From: Agelas oroides | Taxonomy: Eukaryota; Porifera; Demospongiae; Agelasida; Agelasidae | Direction of reading: 5' to 3' | Assembly: GCA_949130485.1 (NCBI GenBank) | Contig: OX422197.1 | Coordinates: 1,216,603-1,280,602, forward strand | DNA: 64,000 nt | Shown: piece after piece, positions 1-15,609 of the stretch | How positions within the stretch are numbered: the first letter of the stretch is position 1 | How the letters are laid out: each line of letters opens with the position of its first letter | Notes under the pieces: model-generated | The model's database searches: none | What the model saw: the letters and a program-made list of their open reading frames with translations, nothing else | Told to the model about the DNA's origin: nothing | Program-made: the position numbers and the translations under genes

Positions 1-388
1 CGACACTGTGCTGATGGGTGCAGCCTGTGAGACTAGGTAAGTGTGAACGGTGCCAGAGCTGTCTCCAGAGAATCATGCTCGAGTGTGAAGTGCAAGCAAA
101 GGACCACTGCCTCGGAAGAGAGCAAGACGGAGGAAGAGGAAACAAACTGAGAAAGTGATGTACACAAGAAGAATCTGGTAAGGTGAAACGTTTACTTTGG
201 CAGTTCGATACCTCGCTGACATTGTCATTCACTTCAAGTGAACGTGTTATTCTCACAACTTCATTTTTCCTATACACTGAACATGTGCACGAGGTGAATG
301 ATCTCCACGTGTGTATACTGTAGTGATATCATCAGCTGAGAATAATACAGTTTTGTTGAAAGACACAAAGTATGGCAGAGGCTCTTAC

Positions 389-5851
<5,463 letters not shown>

Positions 5852-6469
5852 CTTGCCACGTGCTTCCTCATTTCCAAATTTGCGACCTATGAATACGGTT
5901 GTATCGGATCTCACATGTCAATTAAAAAATCCCGATTGCATTGTTCCTTGATCGGGTTGTTCTCTCTGGATGCAGCTACGTGTTGTAAGAACTGTTTTAG
6001 TGTTCTGGCTGCTGAATACGAAAGAGTTGCGTCTGTACTAAAGATATCTACCCCGATAAAAGACAAAGTCGACTCCTGTTTGGACAATTGCAAAGGTATT
6101 TGCAAAGACTGGCATGTATTATGTATATAAGCTGTGAAATACAGCGAGCGAATTAGAGACAAAAATGAGGGAAGAAATTATCGGCTTCAGATGGAAAAGA
6201 TTTATACGTGGGATCTATGATTTTTGTAAGACACGTTGAAGGAGAAGGGCGTGGCAAGCGGCAAAAACAAATACAAGGGTTGCCAACGTGTGCAGTGTGA
6301 CCAACGTCCCTAGGTTATTGTGTGTAGAGATCTTTTATGTAAGCTTAACTTATCATCCCCACAAACCAAACCATATAATGCAGTCTATCAAGCTGTGCTA
6401 CCTCTCACCTTGAAGAGTCGTTTTTCAGCTGGATCTGAATGAGGCTGGTCTAGCTTGACTCACAAAGCA
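5852..6469. other. DHPS upstream region, no gene seen
   Basis: This is 5' of the DHPS start on the minus strand and presumably holds its promoter. I see no TATA box or other definite element. The long plus-strand ORF across 5462-6130 is antisense to DHPS exon 1 and not credible. Confidence 0.4.
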
Positions 6470-6811
6470 CTAGAAAGTACTCCGCTGTATGGGATCGACT
6501 TCTTGTAAGCACTTGATGTGGTGACCACAAGCCTGTTTCTTAATTTTTATTAATTGCTGGTAACGTTTAGATGCATGATCAGTCAGGGTGGGGACAGATG
6601 CTGAAATATTATCCATAGGAGGGTAGCTCGAATAGTCCAATGTTCCACAAAGCACTCGGCTGGGATTTTTCTTTCTTTTTTTTTACTTCACCAACAATAT
6701 GGTGGATGTCAGGCTCCTGTTGGTAGAGAGATGTGTACTATTTCAGTCAGGATACAGGTGATTTACCTGGGAGGTCACTCAGGTCACAGCTTTCTGTTTC
6801 AAACATAAAAG
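6470..6811 (-). CDS. Possible 3'-terminal exons of an unidentified gene
   Basis: Two minus-strand segments fit as exons. 6811-6767 is flanked by CACCCAG and GTAAAT and encodes FMFETESCDLSDLP. 6654-6470 follows an AG, continues the same frame after a phase-1 junction, and runs 60 codons to TAG. No family was recognised. Further open segments upstream on the minus strand (about 7105-7335 and 7440-7607) could be more exons, but they do not join cleanly. The call rests on splice-phase agreement only. Confidence 0.3.
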
Positions 6812-6949
6812 CTGGGTGGAGGATTAGGTTTCAAACCAGTAGAAATATGCATGCTATGTATGAGCAATCAGTGAACCACAAATTTTAAGCCTAAACATAA
6901 CATGAGATGTTTTTTTTTTCACATAAAATGGTGAATACCCATTGTCCCT

Positions 6950-7045
6950 GTCCTCCTACACCCTCCACAATGAGGGAAAAAGGTATACAGAACTAACCAA
7001 TCCACAGGGACACGTTTTGGTCAACACCAGGCCTAGCATAGCATA
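6950..7045 (-). repeat. Decayed copy of hammerhead-bearing repeat
   Basis: The reverse strand near 7035-6995 reads CCTGGTGTTGACCAAAACG then TGTCC, matching the stem II and cleavage part of the ribozyme repeat. The CTGATGA core is lost. Confidence 0.4.
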
Positions 7046-9189
7046 GGCAAAATTCCTTTGTGTACTCATACTCATACACAGTCATTCATGACCAAGAGAC
7101 AAGTTTCTGAGCTAGTTTAGGTGTTGTTTCTGGTCGACATCAAGTTCCTCCTAATTTCCTTCTCCTTAGAGGCTTCAAGTGTGACTTGTGTTCCCCAAGT
7201 GGTGGTATTGTTCAGAAGACTTGTAGGATGTTTAAAGTGGGCTACTTTTGTATGGGTGCCGTCTTGTGCCAAGTCATATTGGCCTCATTTTCAATACCAG
7301 GCTCACCCCCAGGCCCCCGTTTGCAACTTGTATCACTGAGACTAGGGAATGGTCTAGTCTCAAGTCAGGGTGACGTAACCAGGTTGCCATACCAACATTT
7401 GCATATGCTGTATAGTTGCCTGGCTACATAATGTGGAATGTGACTTGCTTTGTATCTGCTAGGACTTCTGTTTCTAAGGGGCACAGAAGAGCCAAGGGGG
7501 AAGCTAAGTAGATGTGTGTTGTAGTTGTACAAGCAGTCAGGCATATGTGAACTATCAGAGAGCCTCATCTCCTTGTTAAAAGGTACTAGCCATACAGAGT
7601 CACCCACTTACACATGCTTCTACATTCCCTACTACTCAAGCTAGCTTATGACCATATGTATACACAGCACAATAAGGAAGACATGACATAAAAGAGAATC
7701 GTGGTTACCTACAAATACAGACATGTGGGCTAGAGTTTGCCCACATAGTGTTGAGATTTTGGCCATGTTCCCCTTGACACTGTTTTCAAACTGAGGTTTC
7801 ATTGTGTTACTTAGCTTAGGCGTGGGATAACTCTGTTGGCATAAGTCATGACGGGTTTACAACGAATACGTCTGTACATGGTACGTATCTTGACAAAGAC
7901 TTTCAGTGGCTTCCTCAGTTGGAACCCTCCTCTTCCTCAACAAAGACTGGTCAGCTGCCAGAAGTGGACTGTGTTTATATGCATAACATTGTTTACATGT
8001 TATGTGATGTGATTCTACTGTGGGGTGGGTACAAGAGTTCCAGTCACTAAACGTTTCCATAGAGACACACAGCCTGGCACAGGAGTGTTTTGACCCAGTG
8101 TAAATCGAAGCAGACAATTATGACTTTAGCTTATTACTCCACTTCTCTTCTACACTTAAGGTCAGTACACAATAACTAGGTTATCATACCCACTGGACCA
8201 CATCCTTGTTATGTGAAAGTTGTGTAAATCATGTTTGGTCTAACAGCCCAATGATATGAGAGACTGTTTATAATTTCTGTTGCCCTATTGAATTCAAGGA
8301 ATGTGCCCAGCTGTTAGAGTAGGTTGGGTGGGGGACTGACTGAACTGGGTGTTAGTGACCACAAGACATACCAACCTCAGAGTTGGGGGTGGGGGGATGG
8401 GGAATGGGGAGCCATGTGGAAAGGGCAGCCTTGGTTACTTCTGGTAGCTGATCATGAAGTCACTATAGTGCCTGTTTCTAACTTGGAAATGTTTATCTAC
8501 TGCAAAGAATGCTAATTAATACAAAAAGTTGTTTTTGGCTCACAACAAGGAGTGTCCCCCTAGCAGATGACTTAAGGATGTAGACATGGACTGGAGTTCC
8601 TAATATGGAAGGTGACTCCTTATATAGAGACAGTAGTCATGACTTCCTCCCAGTCTGGACAGCTGAATCATGTGGCTTCAGCTACAGTATTAGGTACCCA
8701 AAACCAATTTGGTTACGGACCAGCTCCTGTATGGGTGTTTTCCGGGATAGAAACCTACCATTTTACAGTTTAAATTGCAGCCAAACAGGGAGGAAGGATG
8801 TTCTAATATACATGTACTTGTACACAGAGAGGATGCCATTTTGCTCCAAACATGTGCTAAACATGTGGGCTGATACACATTGTGGTCAATTATTGGCTTG
8901 AAAGGAATGTAATTAGTGAATAGATTTTCCAGCTAAAACGAATAATATACTCACAAAATGTTCAAAAACAAACATGCCTTCAGTTGCAGTTTATGGTAGT
9001 CTGAATCTCAAACAACCAATCTCTCGGCCAAAGATTGTGCGGGTACACTATACGAGGGTATTTACGAACAAACAGATCAATCTTTGAGTGCACACAACTT
9101 CATAACTTTATGCAACGTTTCGGTCCCGTAGGATCTTCTTCGGTTACAAACACTAATAAACGTTTTGAGACAAACATCATACCATATAC
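7046..9189. other. Intergenic, no convincing gene
   Basis: Scattered short ORFs only. 7890-7960 and 9115-9155 contain decayed motifs of the type often found at ends of Penelope-like retroelements (GAAACGTTGC on the minus strand near 9120). No reverse transcriptase is visible. Confidence 0.4.
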
Positions 9190-9276
9190 TGGTTGGCGAA
9201 AGTGAAATGCCAGCAGTTACTGGGAATTAAACCCAGGACCCCTGGCTTGAGCTGCCAGTGCTCTGACCACTACTCA
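9190..9276 (-). mobile_element. tRNA-derived SINE fragment
   Basis: The minus strand reads GTGGTCAGAGCACTGGC and then GGGTTTAATTCCCAG (B-box-like), followed by GGCATTTCACTTT. The same head and TTTTCACTT junction recur at 9450 and 26640. Confidence 0.55.
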
Positions 9277-9449
9277 CAGTGTTCAGAGTCAGAGAAACCA
9301 CTCAGCATGGCTTCCTTCCTGAGGGAGGGAATTTTCCAGTTGACTCCTAATAGAGTTCTAATGGCACATTTTGAGTGGCTGCCAGGTGTTCCGACTGAAG
9401 CGTTCAATATCACGTGGTATATGGAGGACTGCAAAGACTGGTGGTTGCC

Positions 9450-9580
9450 TGTTGTTCATAGCTTAGTGACCAGAACACTGGTATGTGGCTCAAACCAGGG
9501 GCCAGGGGGTTGATTCCATTCAGTGACAGCTGGCTTTTCACTTCTCTCCATTTTGCCTAGCACATGCATGAATCTATTTG
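9450..9580 (+). mobile_element. tRNA-derived SINE copy
   Basis: TAGCTTAGTGACCAG (A-box-like), GGGGTTGATTCC (B-box-like), then GGCTTTTCACTTCTCTCC. Same family as 9190-9276 and 26640-26830. Confidence 0.55.
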
Positions 9581-10314
9581 TAGCTGAGGCAATGTGTGAT
9601 CTTAGATAACATTTGGCCTCTTAAATGTTTCTGAAACTCCGCCTACCATTTTATGGCCCTCAGAAACAACGTATCCCTGGGTGGATTTTGCTAATTCTTT
9701 GCTGAGAGCCCTTAGCTACGTACATGCTAGTCTTGCATGGCTTTCCACATCAACTCTTCATCAGCACAACAGAGCACACGATAGTTTTAAATGTACAGGC
9801 ACAAAAATGGTAATAATATTAGCAGGTTAGATGGTCACATGAGAAAAAATACCAGGCTCTCCCCACCTGCACAACTTCAATGTTCGCATTCCGGAGCGGG
9901 GGAGCCTAAATTTTGTGATATACTTATAATGAGACCCAAGTTCCCACAGTGAGTGGGTGTGGTTGTTGAATATTATTATTAAATTATTATTGGTTAGTGA
10001 TTGAGAAGAAACTCGTGCAAGCATCTGCTTGGGTATGAATTGTCTAAGATTCACAAAGTAGATTCTAGCGCCATTACACAATTGTTTTGTTCACAGACTC
10101 TCATACTCACATCTTTTATTGCTTTGAAGCTAGGGGGGTTGAGAGTACGGGACTCGGACAAGGCAAAATTTGCCCCATGTTCATACATTTGCACATACAA
10201 ACACAAGCTGACTTTCCTGTGACTTTTGCTAAGTTACTCGGCAGTTAGTGTTGCATGTATATGGTGGAGTGGTTTCGCACATCAGTGTTACAATCAGTCT
10301 ACATGGGGTATAAC

Positions 10315-10394
10315 TAGCCTTGTTCCCAGGCTCTCGCCCAGCTTCCCGTCGCTTGCAGTACAGTTAAGCGGGCGAGGGCCTGGGAATGAGGCTA
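10315..10394. mobile_element. Short foldback element with perfect 9-bp TSD
   Basis: An 80-bp hairpin with TAGCCTTGTTCCCAGGC ends, flanked by exact GGGTATAAC direct repeats at 10306-10314 and 10395-10403. Confidence 0.92.
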
Positions 10395-10537
10395 GGGTAT
10401 AACCATTGTTGTTGTGTTAGCCGGGTAGCAAGTACTCTTCCATGCATGATTTGTCCCGGCTACATACAAGTTTGAAGGTACTCAGATCCTTCCACCTGAC
10501 AATGTTTTTACTGCATCTGTGAATTTTGGTCCTGCAG

Positions 10538-10631
10538 ATGTACAGTGGAAGTTGGCAAGGACTGATATTTGCGTTCATTGTGGCATGTGCTACATTCTGC
10601 TTAGCAACAGCTACTAACTGCACCTCACAAA
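10538..10631 (+). CDS. Receptor A exon 1, signal peptide
   Basis: Encodes MYSGSWQGLIFAFIVACATF plus a short polar segment: 31 codons and one base before GTAAGT. It is exactly as long as the homologous exon of gene B (26448-26541). A hydrophobic core followed by small residues suggests cleavage around LATA. Confidence 0.8.
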
Positions 10632-12641
10632 GTAAGTCACGTAAACAAAGTACTGATTTAGTTTCACCTTTGTGGTGTTTCGCTTTTGGTGGTTATGTAG
10701 CTATATACTACCTTTACTAGCTTGCATAACTTGATATTATTAAATATTATCATACGTCTAACTCACGCAAATGTATGGGAGTCAATGGGGAAGCCTTGCA
10801 GCTGCACGCAGTTTATAAAAAAGCCGTATTTTTTACTACAAGTCACATGAGAATCTGTATCAGGTGAGCACGTCACGTGCGTGCGTCTGAACGTGCAATG
10901 AAATCAAAGGTTTGTATCATAAAATCATTATCACCATAGTACCAAGCTATACTGGTATCACTTGTTTTTTGCCGTTGGCATTGTTACTCGTGCTGTGTAC
11001 TCGTAACAATACAGACGGCAACAAACTGGTGATATTTTCCGGTATAGCTTCGTACTATGGTAATATTTATATAATATTTAGAACACTTTAGGCAAGGCTT
11101 TATGCGTTTTAATTTAGTGCACGGGGATGACACAATAATGGTCGAGGTGATGTTGCCGCGAGTGCATTGCATAACTTTAACCGTTATTGTGTCATCCAAG
11201 TGCACTAATTAAATTGATGAAACCCTACCTAAATTTTTAGTGCTGTCACGTGACCTTCAGCCAATGAGGTGGCAGATTTATGGTGCTGAGTCATTCAAAT
11301 GTTCGAGCAGTTGAGGGAGCCGTTGCTGTATGCGTGGCTCGAAAAGCAGTTGTATGTCGTGTTATCGCTATTTTATGTGAGCGAAAAGGTAGACATGACA
11401 ATAGGAACTGTTTTGTCGACAACGCAGACTTGTGGATTTGTGTCTGGAGCGCATGGGCTGCCGCTCTAATTGATGTCCTCGTTGTTGTCGATGCTAGTGG
11501 ACTTGCTTTATAGGTTGGGGAAGTTGGCAGACGCGTCACAGAAGTCCGAAAAGAAGGCAACAAGTAAGTGCACACTTCGTAACGTACTTTACATGTTTGT
11601 GTTTTCACTGTGAAGTGAATAATAGATTTGCCATCCATTCGTTAGGCACAAACGACGCCTGCTTTAGCACTTTCAATTCTCAACAACATTGAAGGCTTAC
11701 CAGCCAGGTCTGTGCAGGCACACGTATCAGGATATGAGTGCAGATGGCAGTATAAGTACTGTTAGTTGGCAATACACTTCTCTGCATATTATTTCGCCCA
11801 TGTTTCGTACCTTAAACTTCGGAAATCTCTTGATTTTGTACTTCAAAAAGTGTTCATTAACAACTTAATGTGTTGCATTAAGTTGTTAAGTATGCATTAA
11901 TCGATTTAATGCGCAGTCACCTGGCCATATTCTAAACACCTGATTGGCTGAAGGTCATGTGATCAGCACTAATAATTAGTTTGTAGTTCTCGGTAGCTCA
12001 CCGTTTTATACATTAACCATCTAACACAGTGAACTGACTCTTCTGCCAAGGTGGGTTTGTTATGAGTACCGGGAGTATAATCATGTCTTTCTTCTGTCCC
12101 CAGTTTTTGATGTGTCTCAAGTCAGTTTCACACCACGTCCTACTGCCTACAACAACAGTCCTATTCGTGACCCTCTAGTTAACTGTATTGATGGTCTTCC
12201 TAATACTCTTATTTGTGGAGGCAATGGACTACTGGAAGATATGGACTTGGGGAGTGCAAATCTTAATACGAGTAAAGTGTTTGCTTGGAACGGAGAAGTC
12301 AGCATTGCCTTTACATTTCCAGCGACTCAAGTAAATCAAGTGAACCTGTTCTTCTACAACATCCCATCACGTGGAGTTGGACTGCCTCCTGCTGACCTCT
12401 ACTGGAGTGATACCAATCCGTTACTTCCAGAGACCCCCTTGTCCCATGTCATTGTTGGTAACCAGGATCTGAGTCAGGATGACAGAACTCCTCGAAACGT
12501 CTCTCTGGTGGTCACAACAGTTCAGTCTCAGGGCAATTACAGATACCTTCGTGTCCGCTTCACATTCCCAGCAGAAATCTCAGCACAGACCAGCCTGATA
12601 GACTGGATCCTCTTGAGTGAAGTGCAGCTCTGTGAGGAAGC

Positions 12642-12711
<70 letters not shown>

Positions 12712-15609
12712 GGGGGTTATGTTGAGAAGGCCATGTGTAACAGAAGTACAGTGGAACCCCGCTATTCCAAACCTCTTTTAACCCCTGTAAAGCAGACAGG
12801 TTTTTCAGTCCCTCTAGTACATGGACTGTACAAAATTCTCCTTGATAATGAGGATACTCACATGCCTCTCACGCAAGGACTTCATACTAGCACTGGTACG
12901 CACAGTACTAGGCTCTGTTTAGCCTTTCTCACCAGCGTACAGCAAGGGAGAGCTCTGGAAAGTGCCTTTGTAGTGCACGACAACACAAGTACGCATCGCC
13001 ACGCCTACCGGAAAATACTGGAAGTCTCCGAAATATGGACACCTCTATATTCTGAACATGCAGCGGAGGTCCCTATTAGAGGGGTTCCACTGTATCTCTA
13101 ATAGGAGATCATCCAGTGACAGAGTTTTGTACCTTGTATTCAGTTCCCCTACCCACGGACTCCATCACATTCCAACAACCTCCCTCCTTTGAGCCACCTG
13201 TGCCACCTGGGCCAGACAGTGTGGTGTCAGCTACCAACCTCTCCTGCACTGTGGCCAATGAGGGCTCCTTCCAGTGGCAGTGGACCCTCCCACCTGGGAT
13301 CACCTTCACCCAGATGTGGCTTGCTGATGGGACAAGGACCAGCATTGGGCAGATATCCCAGATCTCTGCTGCCAATGAAGGGGACTACACATGCACAGCC
13401 AGCTTCAATGGACAGTCTGCTGCCAATACCACTGCTGTTCAACTTGATCGTAAGTGGCACAGACTGTTCAAAATGTTCACGTTGGTTATAAGTGTCTTTC
13501 TCATTCTAGGAATGCTAGCATCATCTTCCAACACAACAGTAACCACTGACAGTTCTGCCACTCTGAGCTGTGAGCTGTATGGCTACCTCACCAACTCACT
13601 TCCTACTATTGTCTGGAACTTTGGTAGTGATCAACTCACAGATGACTCTGTCTTCACCATCACGACAGAGGATGGCAGCCGCATGATACAGAATGGTGGC
13701 ACCACTCCTCGGCCTAGCGTGAGGAGTCTCCTGACCATCAACCGTCCAATGACAACACATGAGGGCACCTACATCTGTTCAGCTGGTGGAGATAGTAAGA
13801 ATATCACTCTTCAAGTGATAGAAGGTAAGTTACAAGATATCATCATATTACTTACTTCACTGTAACTAAATTTCTTACACGCCACACACATACATGATTC
13901 CCACAGTGACCCCCACAGTGATTCCCACAGTGACCCCCACAGTGACCCCCACAATGACTCGCACGGGGGCTACAACAGGGACCCCCACAGGGACTCCAAC
14001 TCCCACCGTTACTACATCCTCTCCTACACCTGCCAGTAGTATTGGGGCCATCATAGGTGGTGTGGTTGGTGCACTCTTTGTGGCAATCATTATAGTTACA
14101 GTTCTTATCACCGTCATCATGGTGGTGAGGTGGAAGCAGCGTACGAGAAGGCTCCAAATGTCTGGCATCAAGGACTACACTGGGGAGCCATTTTATTCTG
14201 AAGTGAAAAGGCCTCTACCGCCACCTCTTCCAGAACGGTTCTACCACACGGGAGCGTACGCTACGGTTGATAACATGGGGAGCAATGGACATTTTGAGCT
14301 AGTTGACACAAAAGAACGGCGCAACTCTACTTCTTCAGCACCAGTGATAGCAGACCCCACACCGGTGAAACTGAGTAGCCAGCCCGACTTTCTTCAGAAT
14401 AATCCTCTGTACCTCTCAGTTGATCAGCTTGACCTCTCTAGTAATAGAGCTAACAGGAGGGTTCCATCCCTGGACATGGTTGATAACCCAGAGCAGAGTG
14501 TACTAAACATTTATGCAAAGCCCTCACGTGTTCCACCCCCGAGTTCTCACAGGGTCTCATCTCCACCTGCCCACCCTGCACCGATTTATAGCGAATCCAT
14601 CAATCCATCGCACTTCCGACAAGCTAGATCTCTGTCACCACCCGATCTTGAACTGCATCCGTATACATCCATTTACGATGACCCTCAACCCTTGATAAGA
14701 TCAGAAGGCCCCAAGGAAGTCACGGCTCAAAACATTCGAGAAAAGAGAAACCTTGGTGTTGGACAATTTGGTCAAGTTGTTTTGGCTGAGACTGTTGGGC
14801 TTAGTTTGAAGGACCTCAAGCTTAGTGACTCTAATGACGACAAGAATATATCGGTTCTTGTAGCCCTGAAGAAACTCAAACGAAATGCGGAGGAAGTAGT
14901 GAAGGAAGCTTTTGAAAAAGAAATCAAGTTTATGTCTCGTCTCAAAAACGATAATGTTGTTCGTCTGCTCGGAATCTGCCCATCTGGCAATCCATTCATT
15001 CTCATGGAGTACATGGAGAATGGAGATCTGCACCAGTACTTGAAAAAGTTTGAAATAGCACCCTTAGAATCTCCACCTGGTGAAAACCAGCTCTCTCCAT
15101 CGACCCTTCTCTACATGGCTCTACAAGTATCCAACGGAATGCGATACCTGGCATCGCTACAGTTTGTCCACAGAGACTTGGCCACAAGAAACTGTTTAGT
15201 GGGCGCAAACTATCTCATCAAGATAGCGGATTTTGGTATGAGCAGAAGTCTCTACTCCTCCCACTACTATCGGATCAGGGGTCGTGCCATGCTGCCCATC
15301 AGGTGGATGGCCAATGAGTGTTTCTACGGCCGATTTTCAGAGAAGACTGACGTATGGGCATTCGGCGTCACAATGTGGGAGATTTTCACATTTGCCAAGA
15401 AGCAGCCGTTTGAAGAGATGACCGATCAAGAAGTGATAGACGACTCAGTGAAAGGCCCAGACAGACAGTTGCTACCGAGGCCTGAAGCCTGTCCACCTGA
15501 AGTGTATGAAGTCATGCTGCGTTGCTGGGTACACGAGCCAAGCGAGCGAGCTGACTTTAAGGAGGTACAATCTTCATTAAGTGCTCTCCATGCAAATGAC
15601 AGCCCTTAA
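10538..15609 (+). CDS. Receptor tyrosine kinase A (discoidin-like, 2 Ig, TM, DDR-type kinase)
   Basis: Exons 10538-10631, 12104-12643, 13144-13449, 13510-13824 and 13907-15609 join in frame (all introns phase 1) to 985 residues. Order: signal peptide (1 to about 25), discoidin-like domain (about 32-211), Ig1 (212-313), Ig2 (314-418), Thr/Pro stalk, TM helix (about 463-492), tyrosine-rich juxtamembrane region, kinase (about 690-978). It should be a single-pass plasma-membrane receptor that phosphorylates tyrosine on ligand binding; the ligand is unknown. The kinase most resembles the DDR family as I recall it. Because the initiator ATG directly follows a CAG acceptor-like site, as in exon 2 of genes D and E, an upstream short exon is possible. 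Gene B is a close paralogue. Confidence 0.88.
10744..11068. repeat. Interspersed MITE-like repeat, copy 2
   Basis: Second copy of the repeat at 2537-2870, in intron 1 of receptor A. The inverted pair near 10935 and 11035 matches the first copy. Confidence 0.75.
11110..11215. repeat. Imperfect inverted repeat (MITE-like)
   Basis: TTTAGTGCACGGGGATGACACAATAA-type left arm faces the inverse right arm ending near 11211. No ORF. Confidence 0.65.
11237..11975. mobile_element. Non-autonomous TIR element in receptor A intron 1
   Basis: The left end around 11238-11274 (TTAGTGCTGTCACGTGACC, then TTCAGCCAATGAGGTG) is nearly the inverse of 11938-11973. The terminal repeats are about 36 bp. The 234-base ORF inside shows no domain. 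Confidence 0.65.
12104..12643 (+). CDS. Receptor A exon 2, discoidin-like N-terminal domain
   Basis: 180 codons between CCCCAG and a donor formed by a GT microsatellite (GAAGCAG/GTGTGTG). The domain has two early cysteines (NCIDGLPNTLIC) and ends in a hydrophobic strand plus cysteine (DWILLSEVQLC), as in B and C. The ending resembles the last strand of F5/8-type (discoidin) folds, but the fold assignment is my inference. Probable ligand-binding region. Confidence 0.8.
12644..12708 (+). repeat. (GT)n microsatellite forming the splice donor
   Basis: About 32 GT units start immediately after exon 2, so the donor GT lies within the repeat. The homologous donor of gene B has the same arrangement, much longer. 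Read-through would encode Cys-Val repeats. Confidence 0.95.
12747..13094. mobile_element. Tigger/pogo-like MITE in receptor A intron 2
   Basis: TACAGTGGAACCCC at 12747 and its inverse GGGGTTCCACTGTA ending at 13094, with TA at both edges. Such TIRs and TA targets are typical of Tc1/mariner-pogo elements. Gene B's intron 2 lacks it. Confidence 0.8.
13144..13824 (+). CDS. Receptor A exons 3-4, two Ig domains
   Basis: Exon 13144-13449 (102 codons) has the Ig cysteine pair LSCTV and YTCTA with WQW between them. Exon 13510-13824 (105 codons) has LSCELYG, IVWNFG and TYICSAG. Both exons are phase 1-1 and separated by a 60-base intron. Exon 3 is almost identical in DNA to gene B's 29314-29619. Confidence 0.88.
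13907..15609 (+). CDS. Receptor A exon 5: stalk, TM and kinase
   Basis: Starts after TTCCCACAG with a tandem 12-base repeat encoding VTPT units, then a TM helix (14040-14130). The cytoplasmic part carries a PLPPPLP proline motif, an NPLY motif and several tyrosines (PIYSES, SIYDDP). All catalytic motifs are intact: LGVGQFGQV (from about 14752), VALKKL, HRDLATRN (15169), DFG (15229) and IRWM. The activation loop LYSSHYYR has the YxxxYY arrangement of DDR kinases. TAA at 15607-15609. Confidence 0.92.

Noticed and set aside
7857..8117. Minus-strand ORF as a retroelement protein
   Set aside because: The sequence resembles non-coding end motifs of Penelope-like repeats (GAGGAAGCCACTGAAAG); no reverse transcriptase or GIY-YIG motif.
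11280..11638. ORFs on both strands in receptor A intron 1
   Set aside because: They lie inside a TIR element (11237-11975), have no transposase or other domain, and overlap each other antisense.
12112..13101. Single 329-codon ORF through receptor A exon 2 and the GT repeat
   Set aside because: The part after 12643 is Cys-Val repeat and then a pogo-like MITE; the splice donor at 12643 joins the Ig exon in the correct phase.
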